64,000 bases of DNA from CAZYVU01 sp964651435 (GTDB lineage: Bacteria > Desulfobacterota > Syntrophorhabdia > Syntrophorhabdales > CAYQXL01). A program made the position numbers and the translations under genes. Positions 35,095 through 44,268 of this stretch are shown one piece after another. The stretch lies in contig CAZYVU010000002.1 of the NCBI GenBank assembly GCA_964651435.1, positions 1 to 64,000 on the forward strand. The letters are read 5' to 3'. Numbering within the stretch: the first letter of the stretch is position 1; each line of letters starts with the position of its first letter. The notes below the pieces were generated by a model. That model had not been told where the DNA came from. It ran no database searches and saw only the letters and a list, made by a program, of their open reading frames with translations.

Positions 35095-35655
35095 ATGGAT
35101 ACGATAAACCTCACAGCAACCGTAGATTGGAACTTCATAGAGCATGTTCGGCAGGAGTCGGGCGAAAACCCGTCCCTCTGCTATCAGTGCGGAAACTGTA
35201 CTGCAGGGTGCCCGTACACGCAGTACTTCGATTATCCTGTCAGCCAGGTAATGAGGCTTCTGCAGGCAGGGCAAAAAGAGACCATCCTGACCTCGAAGGC
35301 TATCTGGCTCTGCGCAACATGCGAGGCCTGCACGACGCGGTGCCCGTGCCAGATCGACGTTGCGCAGATCATGAATACGCTCAGGATAATCGCAAGGCGC
35401 GAAAACAAGGTGTCGGAAAAGGACGTAAGGACCTTCTACGATTCCTTCCTCAACTCTCTTTCGCAGTATGGCAGGATCTTCGAGGTGGGTGTCCTCCTCT
35501 CATACAACCTGCGTTCGGGCAACATCTTCGCAGATGCAGACTTGGGTCCCAAGGTTCTTTCGCACGAAAAGGTCGGATTCTTCCCAAAGGCGATCAAGGG
35601 CAAGGACAAAGTGGCTCAAATCTTCAAGCGCTTTCAAGAAAAGGCTGGCAAATAA
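35095..35655 (+). CDS. hdrC: Heterodisulfide reductase subunit C-like iron-sulfur protein
   Basis: 186 residues, soluble. Two [4Fe-4S] motifs of HdrC: CYQCGNCTAGCP near residues 29-40 and CATCEACTTRCPCQID near 73-88. HdrC relays electrons between the flavin subunit HdrA and the catalytic HdrB. It is the first gene of a seven-gene run; hdrB starts directly after its stop. The acceptor disulfide is not coenzyme M/B in bacteria and could be a DsrC-like protein or another carrier. Confidence 0.92.
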   Translation: MDTINLTATVDWNFIEHVRQESGENPSLCYQCGNCTAGCPYTQYFDYPVSQVMRLLQAGQKETILTSKAIWLCATCEACTTRCPCQIDVAQIMNTLRIIARRENKVSEKDVRTFYDSFLNSLSQYGRIFEVGVLLSYNLRSGNIFADADLGPKVLSHEKVGFFPKAIKGKDKVAQIFKRFQEKAGK

Positions 35656-36621
35656 ATGGGTGAACGCGAGTATATCTATTATCCCGGGTGCGCTCAAGAG
35701 GGTACGGCAAAAGAGTACGACATGTCCCTCAGGATGGTCATGAAGCGGCTGGGAAGCTCCTTCGAGGAGCCTGACGACTGGAGCTGCTGCGGCTCGACAC
35801 CGGCCCACACCGTCGATGACACTCTGGCGGCTGCGCTGGCTGCGAGGAACCTCGGACTCGTTGAAAAGATGGGGGCTTCCATGGTGACGACGCCATGCCC
35901 CGCATGTCTGGCAGCCCTGAAACGGGCCCATATCAGAATGCAACAAAGCCCTGAATTCAAGGACGCGGTCAACGACCTCCTCGATGAGCCCTATAACGTT
36001 TCGGTGACAACGAAGTCAAATCTTCAGATCATATACGAAGATTTTTCGCTCGACGAGATGGCACAACTCGTAACCCACGCCCTGCCGGGCCTCAAGGTTG
36101 CGTGCTATTATGGCTGCATCCTGAACAGGCCGCCGGAGATTGCCGAGTTCGACGACCCGGAAAACCCCGTGGCCATGGACCGGATCCTGAAGGCAATGGG
36201 CGTGGACGTTGTGGACTTCGCCTTTAAGACAGAGTGTTGCGGTGCTGCCTTTGGCGTGACCAAGAGAGAAATGGTCAACCAGCTCACGGCCAAGGTTCTG
36301 TCGATGGCCCTCGACGCTGGGGCAAACTGCATAGCCGTAGCCTGTCCGCTTTGCCAGCAGAATCTGGATTTGAGGCAGGAGCAGGTAAACAAAACGACGA
36401 ACAGCTCTTTTGAAATACCGATCCTATACTTTACGCAAATCATGGGCCTGCTCTTCGGCTACAAGCCGGACGATTTGGGCCTTGATAAACTTATTGTGAG
36501 CCCTGACAAGATAGTGAAGAGCAGGGTCTTAGCAGAGCAAAAGACGGACGAGAAAGTGGAGAAAAAGAACCGCAAGGATACACAGAAGGCTGAGGCCCAG
36601 CCGGGAACGAAGGAGGCCTGA
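35656..36621 (+). CDS. hdrB: Heterodisulfide reductase subunit B-like protein (two CCG domains)
   Basis: 321 residues. The two Cys-rich CCG domains that bind the non-cubane clusters are present: YYPGC near residue 9 with WSCCGSTPAH near 34 and CPACLAAL near 75; ACYYGCILNRPPE near 148 with TECCGAAFG near 193 and ACPLCQQNL near 230. HdrB holds the disulfide-reducing site. The last 45 residues form a charged, low-complexity tail rich in Lys and Glu that looks disordered. hdrA starts on its stop codon (TGATG). Confidence 0.92.
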   Translation: MGEREYIYYPGCAQEGTAKEYDMSLRMVMKRLGSSFEEPDDWSCCGSTPAHTVDDTLAAALAARNLGLVEKMGASMVTTPCPACLAALKRAHIRMQQSPEFKDAVNDLLDEPYNVSVTTKSNLQIIYEDFSLDEMAQLVTHALPGLKVACYYGCILNRPPEIAEFDDPENPVAMDRILKAMGVDVVDFAFKTECCGAAFGVTKREMVNQLTAKVLSMALDAGANCIAVACPLCQQNLDLRQEQVNKTTNSSFEIPILYFTQIMGLLFGYKPDDLGLDKLIVSPDKIVKSRVLAEQKTDEKVEKKNRKDTQKAEAQPGTKEA

Positions 36622-38585
36622 TGCCGCGCGTTGGAGTCTTTATCTGTCATTGTGGCAACAACATCGCGGGAACCGTCGATGTCAAGAAGGTAGCCGAGGA
36701 GATAGGGAAGATACCCGGAGTCGAGTATGCTACCACATATATGTACACGTGCTCCGAGCCCGGTCAGAACGAGATAACCGAGGCGATCAAGAAGGAGAAC
36801 CTTAATCGAATCGTCGTGGCCGCATGCTCACCGAGAATGCACGAGCTGACCTTTCGTAGAACAATCGAGAAGGCAGGGCTCAACCGGTATTTTCTTGAGA
36901 TGGCCAACATAAGGGAACACGTGTCCTGGGTAGGCGAGAACAAGGAGCTCAACACCGCAAAGGCTACAGATGCCGTGAGGGCTGCTGTCGCCAAAGTGGT
37001 GCAGAACCGGCCGCTCTATCCGTCGTCTTTCAAGATTAACAAAAGAGTTCTCGTCATAGGTGGCGGCGTCGCCGGAATGCAGGCGGCCCTCGATTGCGCC
37101 GATGGCGGGCTTGAAGTGATACTGGTGGAAAAGAGCCCCAGCGTGGGCGGCATGATGGCTCGCCTCGACAAGACTTTCCCCACCATAGACTGCTCCATAT
37201 GTATACTGGGGCCGAAGATGGTCGACATTGCCCAGCATGACAAGATCAAGCTCTACGCTTACTCTGAGGTAGACGACATCAAAGGCTATGTGGGCAACTA
37301 CCAGATCAATGTACGAAAGAAAGCAACCTATGTAGATTGGACAAAGTGCACGGGATGTGGCGAGTGCATGGAGAAGTGCCCATCGAGGACGGCATACGAC
37401 CATTTCAACTTTGGTGTTGCGCCGACCCGGGCAATCAACATCCCCTTTCCGCAGGCTATTCCAAAAAAGGCAAAGATAGACCCACAGTTCTGCAGGCAGT
37501 TCACGAAGGGCAAGTGTGGTGTCTGCGCCAAGATTTGCCCCACGGGAGCTATTAACTACGAGATGCAGGATGAGATTGTTACGGAGGACGTAGGCGCTAT
37601 CATCGTCGCCTCCGGCTATGGTCTTTTCGGCATCGAAAAGTTTCCCGAGTATGGAGCAGGCCGATACCCAGACGTCATTACGGGCATACAGTACGAGCGA
37701 CTGCTTAACGCCTCGGGCCCGACGTCAGGCCACATAGTTCGGCCGTCGGACAAGGAGGAGCCGAAGACGGTTGTTTTCGTCTCTTGTGCGGGATCGCGGG
37801 ATAAGTCTCTCGGTGTTCCGTACTGCTCCAATTTCTGCTGCATGTACATAGCGAAGCAGGCTATCCTCACCAAGGATCACATACCAGATTCGCAATCTTA
37901 CGTGTTTTATATGGACATCAGGTCGCCCGGCAAGGGTTATGACGAGTTCACGCGCCGGGCGCAGGAAGAATACGGTGTGAAGTATGTAAGAGGGCGCGTG
38001 TCGCGCATCTACCCGAAAGGCAAGAAGATGGTCGTAAAGGGTGCCGATACACTCCTTGGGACGCAGGTGGAGATCGAGGCCGATCTGGTGGTTTTGGGCA
38101 CTGCCGTTATCGCCGCCGATGGCGCGAGACAGCTTGCCGAGAAGCTGCGCATCTCATACGACACTCACGGATTCTACGTTGAAAGCCACCCGAAACTGAG
38201 GCCCGTGGAGACCAACACGTCCGGCGTCTACCTGGCCGGAGCAGCTCAGGGGCCTAAGGATATTCCCGCATCGGTAGGCCAGGGCAGTGCTGCCGCGAGC
38301 AAAGTGCTCTCGCTCTTTTCGAAGGATATGTTGGAGTCGGACCCTGCCGTCGCTTTGGTCAATAACAATGCATGCGTTGGCTGTCTCAAGTGTGTCAGTA
38401 CCTGTCCATTTGGCGCCATTAAGGAGGAGGAACTCCGGGGCGGCAAAATAGTGGCCAAGGTTATCGAGACTGTGTGTGCGGGCTGTGGGGTCTGCACTGC
38501 TACCTGTCCTTGCGGTGCAATACAGTTGCAGCACTTTACAGATAACCAGTTGCTTGCCGAGGTTAATGTCTTATGTCGGAAATAG
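36621..38585 (+). CDS. hdrA: Heterodisulfide reductase subunit A-like flavoprotein
   Basis: 654 residues from ATG 36621, with AGGAGG at 36611-36616. An N-terminal HdrA domain (VGVFICHCGNNIAGTV) is followed by a FAD-binding Rossmann motif (VLVIGGGVAGMQAAL near 142), an inserted ferredoxin region (CTGCGECMEKCP near 238; CGVCAKICPTGA near 294), and C-terminal [4Fe-4S] motifs (CVGCLKCVSTCPFGA near 590; CAGCGVCTATCPCGA near 622). HdrA's FAD is the site of electron bifurcation in known complexes. Overlaps flxD by 13 bases. Confidence 0.93.
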   Translation: MPRVGVFICHCGNNIAGTVDVKKVAEEIGKIPGVEYATTYMYTCSEPGQNEITEAIKKENLNRIVVAACSPRMHELTFRRTIEKAGLNRYFLEMANIREHVSWVGENKELNTAKATDAVRAAVAKVVQNRPLYPSSFKINKRVLVIGGGVAGMQAALDCADGGLEVILVEKSPSVGGMMARLDKTFPTIDCSICILGPKMVDIAQHDKIKLYAYSEVDDIKGYVGNYQINVRKKATYVDWTKCTGCGECMEKCPSRTAYDHFNFGVAPTRAINIPFPQAIPKKAKIDPQFCRQFTKGKCGVCAKICPTGAINYEMQDEIVTEDVGAIIVASGYGLFGIEKFPEYGAGRYPDVITGIQYERLLNASGPTSGHIVRPSDKEEPKTVVFVSCAGSRDKSLGVPYCSNFCCMYIAKQAILTKDHIPDSQSYVFYMDIRSPGKGYDEFTRRAQEEYGVKYVRGRVSRIYPKGKKMVVKGADTLLGTQVEIEADLVVLGTAVIAADGARQLAEKLRISYDTHGFYVESHPKLRPVETNTSGVYLAGAAQGPKDIPASVGQGSAAASKVLSLFSKDMLESDPAVALVNNNACVGCLKCVSTCPFGAIKEEELRGGKIVAKVIETVCAGCGVCTATCPCGAIQLQHFTDNQLLAEVNVLCRK

Positions 38586-39010
38586 CGCCTAAAGAGCTTA
38601 GACTTGTTGGTTTTCTCTGTAACTGGTGTTCCTATGGCGGGGCTGATACGGCAGGAGTGAGCCGGTTTAAGCAGCCGACGGACATTAGGATCATCCGCGT
38701 TCCATGCTCGGGTCGCGTTGACCCGCTGTTTATCGTCAGGGCTTTTCTGCTGGGTGCAGACGGCGTGCTGGTGTCCGGCTGCCATCCCCGTGATTGCCAC
38801 TACTCGGACGGCAACTTTTACGCCAGGCGGCGCTTAGAAATGCTGAAGCGCTTCCTTCCTTTTGTGGGCATTGACGAAAGGCGGTTTCACTATACCTGGA
38901 TTTCAGCATCGGAGGGTCAGAGATGGCAGCAGACGGTCACGGATTTCACCCGGCGGATACACGAGCTTGGGCCGATGCCACCAATGAAGGAGGGTGTCGT
39001 TGCATCCTGA
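38573..39010 (+). CDS. flxD: MvhD/FlxD-type [2Fe-2S] electron-transfer subunit
   Basis: 145 residues. The conserved cysteines of the MvhD family are visible: LCNWCSYGGAD near residue 15, VPCSGRVD near 42 and SGCHPRDCHYSDGN near 67. The subunit passes electrons from an input dehydrogenase module into HdrA. It overlaps both neighbours, hdrA by 13 bases and flxC by 11. In this cluster the input module is the flx trio rather than a hydrogenase. Confidence 0.9.
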   Translation: MSEIAPKELRLVGFLCNWCSYGGADTAGVSRFKQPTDIRIIRVPCSGRVDPLFIVRAFLLGADGVLVSGCHPRDCHYSDGNFYARRRLEMLKRFLPFVGIDERRFHYTWISASEGQRWQQTVTDFTRRIHELGPMPPMKEGVVAS

Positions 39011-39959
39011 ACGTTTAAAGGAGATTATTGAAAAGATTGTCGGAGACGTCGACACGGTTCTCTGCTACCGCAAGGGCTTCGATGCTATACACGCGACGCC
39101 GTTCTTCTTGGAGAGGGCAGAGGATGCCGGCGAGGCCATATTGAACCCGCTCTGCGTTCATAACTTGGCCAGCTATTTGCCCAGCCTGAAGAAAAAGAAG
39201 GTCGCAGTAGTGGTTAAGGGGTGCGATAGCAGGACTGTCGTACAGTATATGCAGGAAGGGCTTATAGACCGGAGCAAGGTTGTAGTGATCGGTGTGCCCT
39301 GTACGGGTGTCGTCTCGGTGGCAAAGATAATGAAGGCAGTCAATGGAGCGCCTATTGAGTCGGTGATGTTCGAGGACAGTGGGAAGGTGCGTGTAAAGAC
39401 GGTCTCTGGCGAGCAGACCTTTGACCTGCTGGATGTTGCGCCCGACAAGTGCCGTACGTGTCAGTATCCGACTCCGGTTGTTTACGACCATCTGGCCGGT
39501 GAGGCGATACAGTCGGATAAGAGCCCCGAATCGGTTTACGAGGATGTTGCAGCCCTCGAGGCGCTGAGCACCGACGAGCGCATGGCTTATTGGAAGCGGG
39601 AGCTCGATCGGTGCATACGATGCTACGCTTGCCGAAACGCCTGCCCAATGTGTGTTTGTAAAGAGTCCTGTATAGTAGAGTCGCGCAACCCACACTGGAT
39701 GAGTCAGCGGGCATCGGTGAACGAGAAACTTATGTTCCACATGATCCATGCGGTGCACCTTGCCGGACGGTGTGTGGAATGTGGCGAGTGTGAGCGGGCC
39801 TGCCCGATGGATATTCCTGTAGCGAAGCTGAAGAAGAAAGTTAATCGCGAAATGAAGGCGCTTTTCGGATACGAGCCCGGCGTGAAACCGGATGAGAAGC
39901 CGCCTATGTTTACCTTCACCGTTGACGAGGTTACAATCAAGGAGCACAAACTCTCATGA
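39000..39959 (+). CDS. flxC: Flox-type iron-sulfur subunit (FrhB-like N-terminus, 4Fe-4S dicluster)
   Basis: 319 residues from TTG 39000, preferred because AAGGAGG (38987-38993) is six bases away; the GTG at 38994 is too close to it. The N-terminal half resembles FrhB/FdhB-type proteins (VVVKGCDSRTVVQYMQEG, GVPCTGVVSVAKI), and the C-terminal half has [4Fe-4S] motifs CIRCYACRNACPMCVC near 204 and CVECGECERACPMDIP near 260. Placed between flxD and flxB, mirroring the flxABCD order of Desulfovibrio. The gene ending ATGA overlaps flxB. Confidence 0.75.
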   Translation: MHPERLKEIIEKIVGDVDTVLCYRKGFDAIHATPFFLERAEDAGEAILNPLCVHNLASYLPSLKKKKVAVVVKGCDSRTVVQYMQEGLIDRSKVVVIGVPCTGVVSVAKIMKAVNGAPIESVMFEDSGKVRVKTVSGEQTFDLLDVAPDKCRTCQYPTPVVYDHLAGEAIQSDKSPESVYEDVAALEALSTDERMAYWKRELDRCIRCYACRNACPMCVCKESCIVESRNPHWMSQRASVNEKLMFHMIHAVHLAGRCVECGECERACPMDIPVAKLKKKVNREMKALFGYEPGVKPDEKPPMFTFTVDEVTIKEHKLS

Positions 39960-41032
39960 GGGACGCAGGTTTCCTTCCCAAAGGAAAGGAAGAGGAGTTT
40001 ATTAAAGGCCTGGCTGCAAAGAGACAGGTCTATCTGCCGGTAGAAGATGGGGATGCAATCGTCTTTAAGCCCTATGGCGAGGGTCGGAAGCTGTCACTTG
40101 TCCGCCCGGCGAATGCATCACCGAAGTCGGCAATTTTTCCACAGAGCGAAAGTCTGTTCCGTTTCTCCACCGGTAGCTCGGGCGAGTCGGGTCAGAGGGG
40201 CGTTGAGCTTCAGTCTGAGATAAACGCGCCGGAGGCCGTCGTTTTCGGAGGAAGGCCCTGTGATGCGAAAGGGTTTACCATCTACGACAGGGTATACCTT
40301 AATGCTGAGGCCGCTGACCCATACTACGCCGATCGTCGCGCGAAGACAGCCCTGATCACCTTGGCCTGCTCGGCACCCTTTGCGGGGTGCTTTTGCGTAG
40401 CCGTCGGTGGTGGCCCAGCCGATACGGAGGGCTCAGACGTTCTGATGACGGAGGTCGATGGCGGCTATTATCTGGAGGCCCTAACGGACAGAGGCCGCGA
40501 GATCATCGATTTGCCCGTCCTGGAGGATGGATCGGCCCGTCAAGCGGCGGCAAAAAAGGTCCATGAGGAAGCGGCGAAGAAGCTGCAGAACCCTTTCGGG
40601 ATGGAGGGAAAGGCCTCTGTATCGATGGCCCTCTTCAATCTTGACGAGTTCTGGCAGGGGGTGACGGATAGGTGTGTAAGCTGCGGTGCCTGCACGTTCC
40701 TGTGCCCCACCTGCTACTGCTTTAATATCACCGATGAGCAGACGGCGGGCGAGGGAGAGAGGATTCGCAGTTGGGATGCCTGCATGTTCCACCATTTCAC
40801 GCTTGAGGCAAGCGGACACAATCCACGCCCATTGAAGCAGCAACGCTTCAGAAATAGAGTTGGTCATAAGTTTGTCTTTTACCCGGAGAAATATGACGGT
40901 GTCCTCGCCTGCTGCGGATGCGGGCGGTGCATTCGGTACTGCCCTGTGTCAATCGACATCAGCGAGGTGGTGCGTAAGCTGAGTGAGGGCGGACCGGAGG
41001 CGCAGGATGGCGCCGGCGCGGGAAACAAATAG
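39956..41032 (+). CDS. flxB: Flox-type iron-sulfur subunit (AsrA/HydB-like 4Fe-4S dicluster protein)
   Basis: 358 residues. A N-terminal domain with FGGRPCDAKGFTIYD near 97 is followed by C-terminal [4Fe-4S] motifs CVSCGACTFLCPTCYC near 238 and CCGCGRCIRYCPVSID near 320, the layout of the anaerobic sulfite reductase A / sulfhydrogenase beta family. It links the NAD(P)H-binding FlxA to the other Fe-S subunits. It begins within the flxC stop and ends 11 bases before flxA. Confidence 0.82.
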   Translation: MRDAGFLPKGKEEEFIKGLAAKRQVYLPVEDGDAIVFKPYGEGRKLSLVRPANASPKSAIFPQSESLFRFSTGSSGESGQRGVELQSEINAPEAVVFGGRPCDAKGFTIYDRVYLNAEAADPYYADRRAKTALITLACSAPFAGCFCVAVGGGPADTEGSDVLMTEVDGGYYLEALTDRGREIIDLPVLEDGSARQAAAKKVHEEAAKKLQNPFGMEGKASVSMALFNLDEFWQGVTDRCVSCGACTFLCPTCYCFNITDEQTAGEGERIRSWDACMFHHFTLEASGHNPRPLKQQRFRNRVGHKFVFYPEKYDGVLACCGCGRCIRYCPVSIDISEVVRKLSEGGPEAQDGAGAGNK

Positions 41033-41043
41033 GAAACGGTAGA

Positions 41044-41889
41044 GTGAGTACTATGGCAAGCACAGAGAATCCATATCTTCCCGAAATTGTGCGGATCACT
41101 AAGGTTATTGAGGAGACGCATAATATTAAGTCGTTTCAGGTCGTCTTCAAAGACCCGGAAAGGATGAAGAGCTTTCACTACGAGCCTGGACAGGTAGGAC
41201 AACTGTCGGTCTTCGGCGTGGGCGAGTCGACCTTTGTCATAAACTCTCCTCCTACGCGGAAGGACTTCCTGCAATTTAGTGTTATGCGGGTGGGCGAGGT
41301 AACTGAGGCGCTGCACGATCTGTATGAAGGGGATGAGATAGGGTTAAGGGCCCCGCTGGGCAACTACTTTCCGTACGATTTTATGAAGGGAAAGAATATT
41401 GTTTTTGTGGGCGGCGGCATCGGTCTGGCGCCACTGAGAACCCTGATACTATTCATGCTTGACAATCGGGCGGATTACGGGGATATCAGCATCATATACG
41501 GCGCCAGGACACCAAACGATCTGTGTTACAAGGACGAGTTGCGTGAGTGGGGTGAGAGGAAGGACGTAAACCTTATCCTTACGGTAGACAATGAATTTCC
41601 CGGCTGGGACAAGAAGGTTGGCCTCGTGCCGAACGTGCTCAGGGAGCTTGCTCCTTCACCTGAAGGAACGGTTGCAATCACCTGCGGACCACCGATCATG
41701 ATAAAATATACGCTGGAGGCGCTGGCCTTTCTGAAGTTTCGCGATGAGGACATTATCACGACCTTGGAAAAGCGCATGAAGTGTGGCATAGGGATTTGCG
41801 GCCGGTGCAACATCGGCATGAAGTATGTCTGCAAGGATGGTCCGGTCTTTTCCTTGGCACAGCTTAAGGAGCTCCCGCCGGAGGATTAG
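41044..41889 (+). CDS. flxA: FAD/NAD(P)-binding oxidoreductase subunit, FlxA/AsrB/HydG-like
   Basis: 281 residues from GTG 41044; ATG 41053 is an alternative. The FAD domain of the ferredoxin-NADP reductase type (YEPGQVGQLSVFG near 45) is followed by a pyridine-nucleotide domain (FVGGGIGLAPLRTLI near 121; YGARTPNDLCYKDEL near 150; CGPPIM near 217) and a Cys set CGIGICGRC...C near 240-262 for a [2Fe-2S] cluster. It is the NAD(P)H entry or exit point of the Hdr-Flx complex and the last gene of the operon. Confidence 0.88.
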   Translation: MSTMASTENPYLPEIVRITKVIEETHNIKSFQVVFKDPERMKSFHYEPGQVGQLSVFGVGESTFVINSPPTRKDFLQFSVMRVGEVTEALHDLYEGDEIGLRAPLGNYFPYDFMKGKNIVFVGGGIGLAPLRTLILFMLDNRADYGDISIIYGARTPNDLCYKDELREWGERKDVNLILTVDNEFPGWDKKVGLVPNVLRELAPSPEGTVAITCGPPIMIKYTLEALAFLKFRDEDIITTLEKRMKCGIGICGRCNIGMKYVCKDGPVFSLAQLKELPPED

Positions 41890-42090
41890 AACCGGCCCGG
41901 GAGTGCGCTCGCAGCGTCGATAGTCGTTCTGCATCAAAGCCAATCTGATTCAATACAGCCACGAATGGGTGCGATACAAGGGGAGAGGTGCGTCTATGGC
42001 CGCCAGGAGGATACGCATTTTAATTGATTTTCCTGCGCCAGGTATATTAGAACCTTTACCGCAGCGGCGAAAGCATATAGAGAGGTGTCT

Positions 42091-43383
42091 ATGGGCAATG
42101 TTGGTGTAGTGGGTCTGCAATGGGGAGACGAGGGCAAGGGCAAGGTTATAGACCTTCTGAGCAGGAGGGCTGATGTCGTTGTTCGGTACCAGGGAGGTGC
42201 CAACGCGGGCCACACGATCGTTGTGGAGGGAAGAAAGGTGATTTTGCACCTGATCCCCTCAGGTATTCTTCGGGAGGATGCACATTGCGTCATCGGTAAC
42301 GGTGTTGTTCTTGATCCGGAGGTATTTGCGCAGGAGATCAACGAGCTGAAGGGGCTCGGTTTTTTGAATAACGAGAAGAGGCTGCAGGTGAGTGGATTGG
42401 CCCACCTGATTATGCCGTACCACAAGAGGCTGGATGCCCTCAAGGAGAGTCGGAGCGCAAAGAAGATAGGGACCACCGGCAGGGGGATCGGGCCGGCTTA
42501 TGAAGATAAGGTCGCACGGTTGGGCATCAGGGTCGTTGACTTTCTCGACAAAAAGGTTTTTTCGGAGAAGGTGAGGCAGAATCTTGAGGTGAAGAATTTC
42601 CTCATCAAGCGATATTATAAGGATGAGCCCCTGAAGGCCCGGGATGTCATAGCCGCATATGAACCCTACCGTAGCCTGCTTAGGAGGCACATGACGGACA
42701 CCGTCGAGTTTATTAACAGAAGCATAGAGGGCGGAAAGAGGGTTCTTTTCGAGGGGGCCCAGGGGACTCATCTCGACATCGATCACGGCACCTATCCTTT
42801 TGTGACCTCTTCCAACACGGTGGCTGGGAATATCTCGTCCGGATGCGGCGCCCCGCCGGGGGCGATTCATTATGTGCTCGGTATCTGCAAGGCCTACACG
42901 ACGCGGGTAGGAGAGGGCCCCTTTGCCACGGAGCTGGAGGGTGAGGAGGGCATGCGCATGAGGGACCTGGGCGCTGAGTATGGGGCGACGACGGGAAGAC
43001 CCCGTCGGTGCGGGTGGTTCGATGCCGTCATTACCCGTAGGTCTGTGAGGGTAAACGGTGTGCAAGGCCTTGCCGTCATGAAGATGGATGTCCTCGATTC
43101 CTTCGACAAGATCATGATTTGCACCAAGTACCGGAAGGGAAGACGGCTGTACACGGAACCTTTCATGCGTGTGCAGGACTACTACGAAGCCGAGCCTGTT
43201 TATGAAGAGATGGAAGGGTGGGGGACGTCATTGGCCGGGATTCGACGGTATGACGATTTGCCGGTAAACGCCCGGCGATACCTGGACCGACTCTCGGCCC
43301 TGGTCGGGGCCGACGTGGCCATAGTGTCGACGGGGCCGGACAGGGAACAGACGATTCTTGTTAAGGAGCCGTTCGGCGCTTAA
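42091..43383 (+). CDS. purA: Adenylosuccinate synthase
   Basis: 430 residues from ATG 42091, with AGAGGTG just upstream (an in-frame GTG at 42085 is part of it). Motifs: VVGLQWGDEGKGKVIDLL at the N-terminus with the catalytic Asp, GGANAGHTIV with the catalytic His, and TTGRGIGPAYEDK near 128, SSGCGAPPG near 250 and GATTGRPRRCGWFD near 298. It joins IMP and aspartate using GTP. It is 201 bases after flxA; I see no assignable element in that gap. Confidence 0.97.
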   Translation: MGNVGVVGLQWGDEGKGKVIDLLSRRADVVVRYQGGANAGHTIVVEGRKVILHLIPSGILREDAHCVIGNGVVLDPEVFAQEINELKGLGFLNNEKRLQVSGLAHLIMPYHKRLDALKESRSAKKIGTTGRGIGPAYEDKVARLGIRVVDFLDKKVFSEKVRQNLEVKNFLIKRYYKDEPLKARDVIAAYEPYRSLLRRHMTDTVEFINRSIEGGKRVLFEGAQGTHLDIDHGTYPFVTSSNTVAGNISSGCGAPPGAIHYVLGICKAYTTRVGEGPFATELEGEEGMRMRDLGAEYGATTGRPRRCGWFDAVITRRSVRVNGVQGLAVMKMDVLDSFDKIMICTKYRKGRRLYTEPFMRVQDYYEAEPVYEEMEGWGTSLAGIRRYDDLPVNARRYLDRLSALVGADVAIVSTGPDREQTILVKEPFGA

Positions 43384-43513
43384 ACCGCAATGTGTCCGGC
43401 CGGATCGGGCGGGAAGATCAGGGTGTAGCGGCCCGCGCAGGCAGTGTATGCAGGAACGGGACGCTCTGAGGCGGTCTGTGGGAAAGTAAACCTGTGAAAG
43501 GCCTCAAAATATA

Positions 43514-43542
43514 TTGACTTTCTGTGTCGTGTTAGGTTTAAA
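43514..43542 (+). promoter_or_regulatory. Probable promoter of the rpsU-yqeY-mutS2-dnaG-rpoD operon
   Basis: TTGACT (43514-43519, 5 of 6) and TTTAAA (43537-43542, 4 of 6) with a 17-base spacer; leader of about 43 bases to rpsU. It is the only good match between purA and rpsU. Confidence 0.5.
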
Positions 43543-43591
43543 TACTCAAATTCCGTTACACATATTCGGGCAAGGAGGGAGGGAAAGATGA

Positions 43592-43801
43592 ATGCCAAAA
43601 GTCATAGTCAGAGAGGGAGAGTCGTTCGAAAGTGCCCTTAGAAGGTTCAAGAAGCAGTGTGAAAAGACAGGGATACTGTCGGAAATCAAGAAGAGAGAAC
43701 ACTACGAAAAGCCAAGCGTAAAGAGAAAGAAGAAGATACTGGCAGCCAAGAAGAGGGCGCTCAAAAAGCTGAAAAGATCTATGGATAAGGGTCTCTATTA
43801 A
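43592..43801 (+). CDS. rpsU: 30S ribosomal protein S21
   Basis: 69 residues, typical S21: PKVIVREGESFESALRRFKK at the start, then a strongly basic helical tail rich in Lys and Arg. S21 acts in translation initiation on the 30S platform. AAGGAGGG at 43572-43579 precedes the ATG. As in many bacteria it heads the operon that also codes for primase and the main sigma factor. Confidence 0.97.
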   Translation: MPKVIVREGESFESALRRFKKQCEKTGILSEIKKREHYEKPSVKRKKKILAAKKRALKKLKRSMDKGLY

Positions 43802-43802
43802 A

Positions 43803-44252
43803 ATGGACTTTAAGGCCAAAATCGAAGAAGGGCTGAAGGAATCGCTGAAGGCCAAAGATGGACTTCGGGCCTCAGTCCTCAGGATGGTTATTGCGGCCAT
43901 TAAGAACAAGGAGATTGAAAAGAGAGGGACTCTTACGGAAGAAGAGTTTTTTGGGTTGATCAGAAAATCAGTGAACCAACATAACGAATCAATAGAAAGT
44001 TTCAAGAAGGGACACAGGCCGGACCTTGTGGAGAAAGAAGAGCGGGAATTGGATATCCTCAAGACGTTCCTGCCTGCTTCCCTTTCCGAAGAGGCAATAG
44101 CGGAGGAGATTGAGAAGGCCATAGAGGTTGTAGGGGCGCAGAGCCAGAAGGATATGGGCAAGGTTATCAAATATCTGCTGGAGAAGCATCCCGGGAGGAT
44201 TGAGGGAAAGACCCTCAGTGCTATGGTACTGAAGAGACTATCGGGCAAATAG
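43803..44252 (+). CDS. yqeY: GatB/YqeY domain protein
   Basis: 149 residues, a single YqeY domain (MDFKAKIEEGLKESLKAKDG at the start; ILKTFLPASLSEEAIAEEI near 80; KDMGKVIKYLLEKHPGRIEG near 118). The domain resembles the tail of GatB that recognises tRNA, but the free protein has no proven reaction. It starts one base after rpsU and is commonly found between rpsU and dnaG. Confidence 0.93.
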   Translation: MDFKAKIEEGLKESLKAKDGLRASVLRMVIAAIKNKEIEKRGTLTEEEFFGLIRKSVNQHNESIESFKKGHRPDLVEKEERELDILKTFLPASLSEEAIAEEIEKAIEVVGAQSQKDMGKVIKYLLEKHPGRIEGKTLSAMVLKRLSGK

Positions 44253-44268
44253 ACAGTTCAAAGCCCCA

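Noticed and set aside
36531..36618. The charged Lys/Glu-rich 3' end of hdrB as a separate small gene or a frameshift
   Set aside because: It stays in frame with hdrB up to the TGATG junction with hdrA and is best read as a flexible tail.
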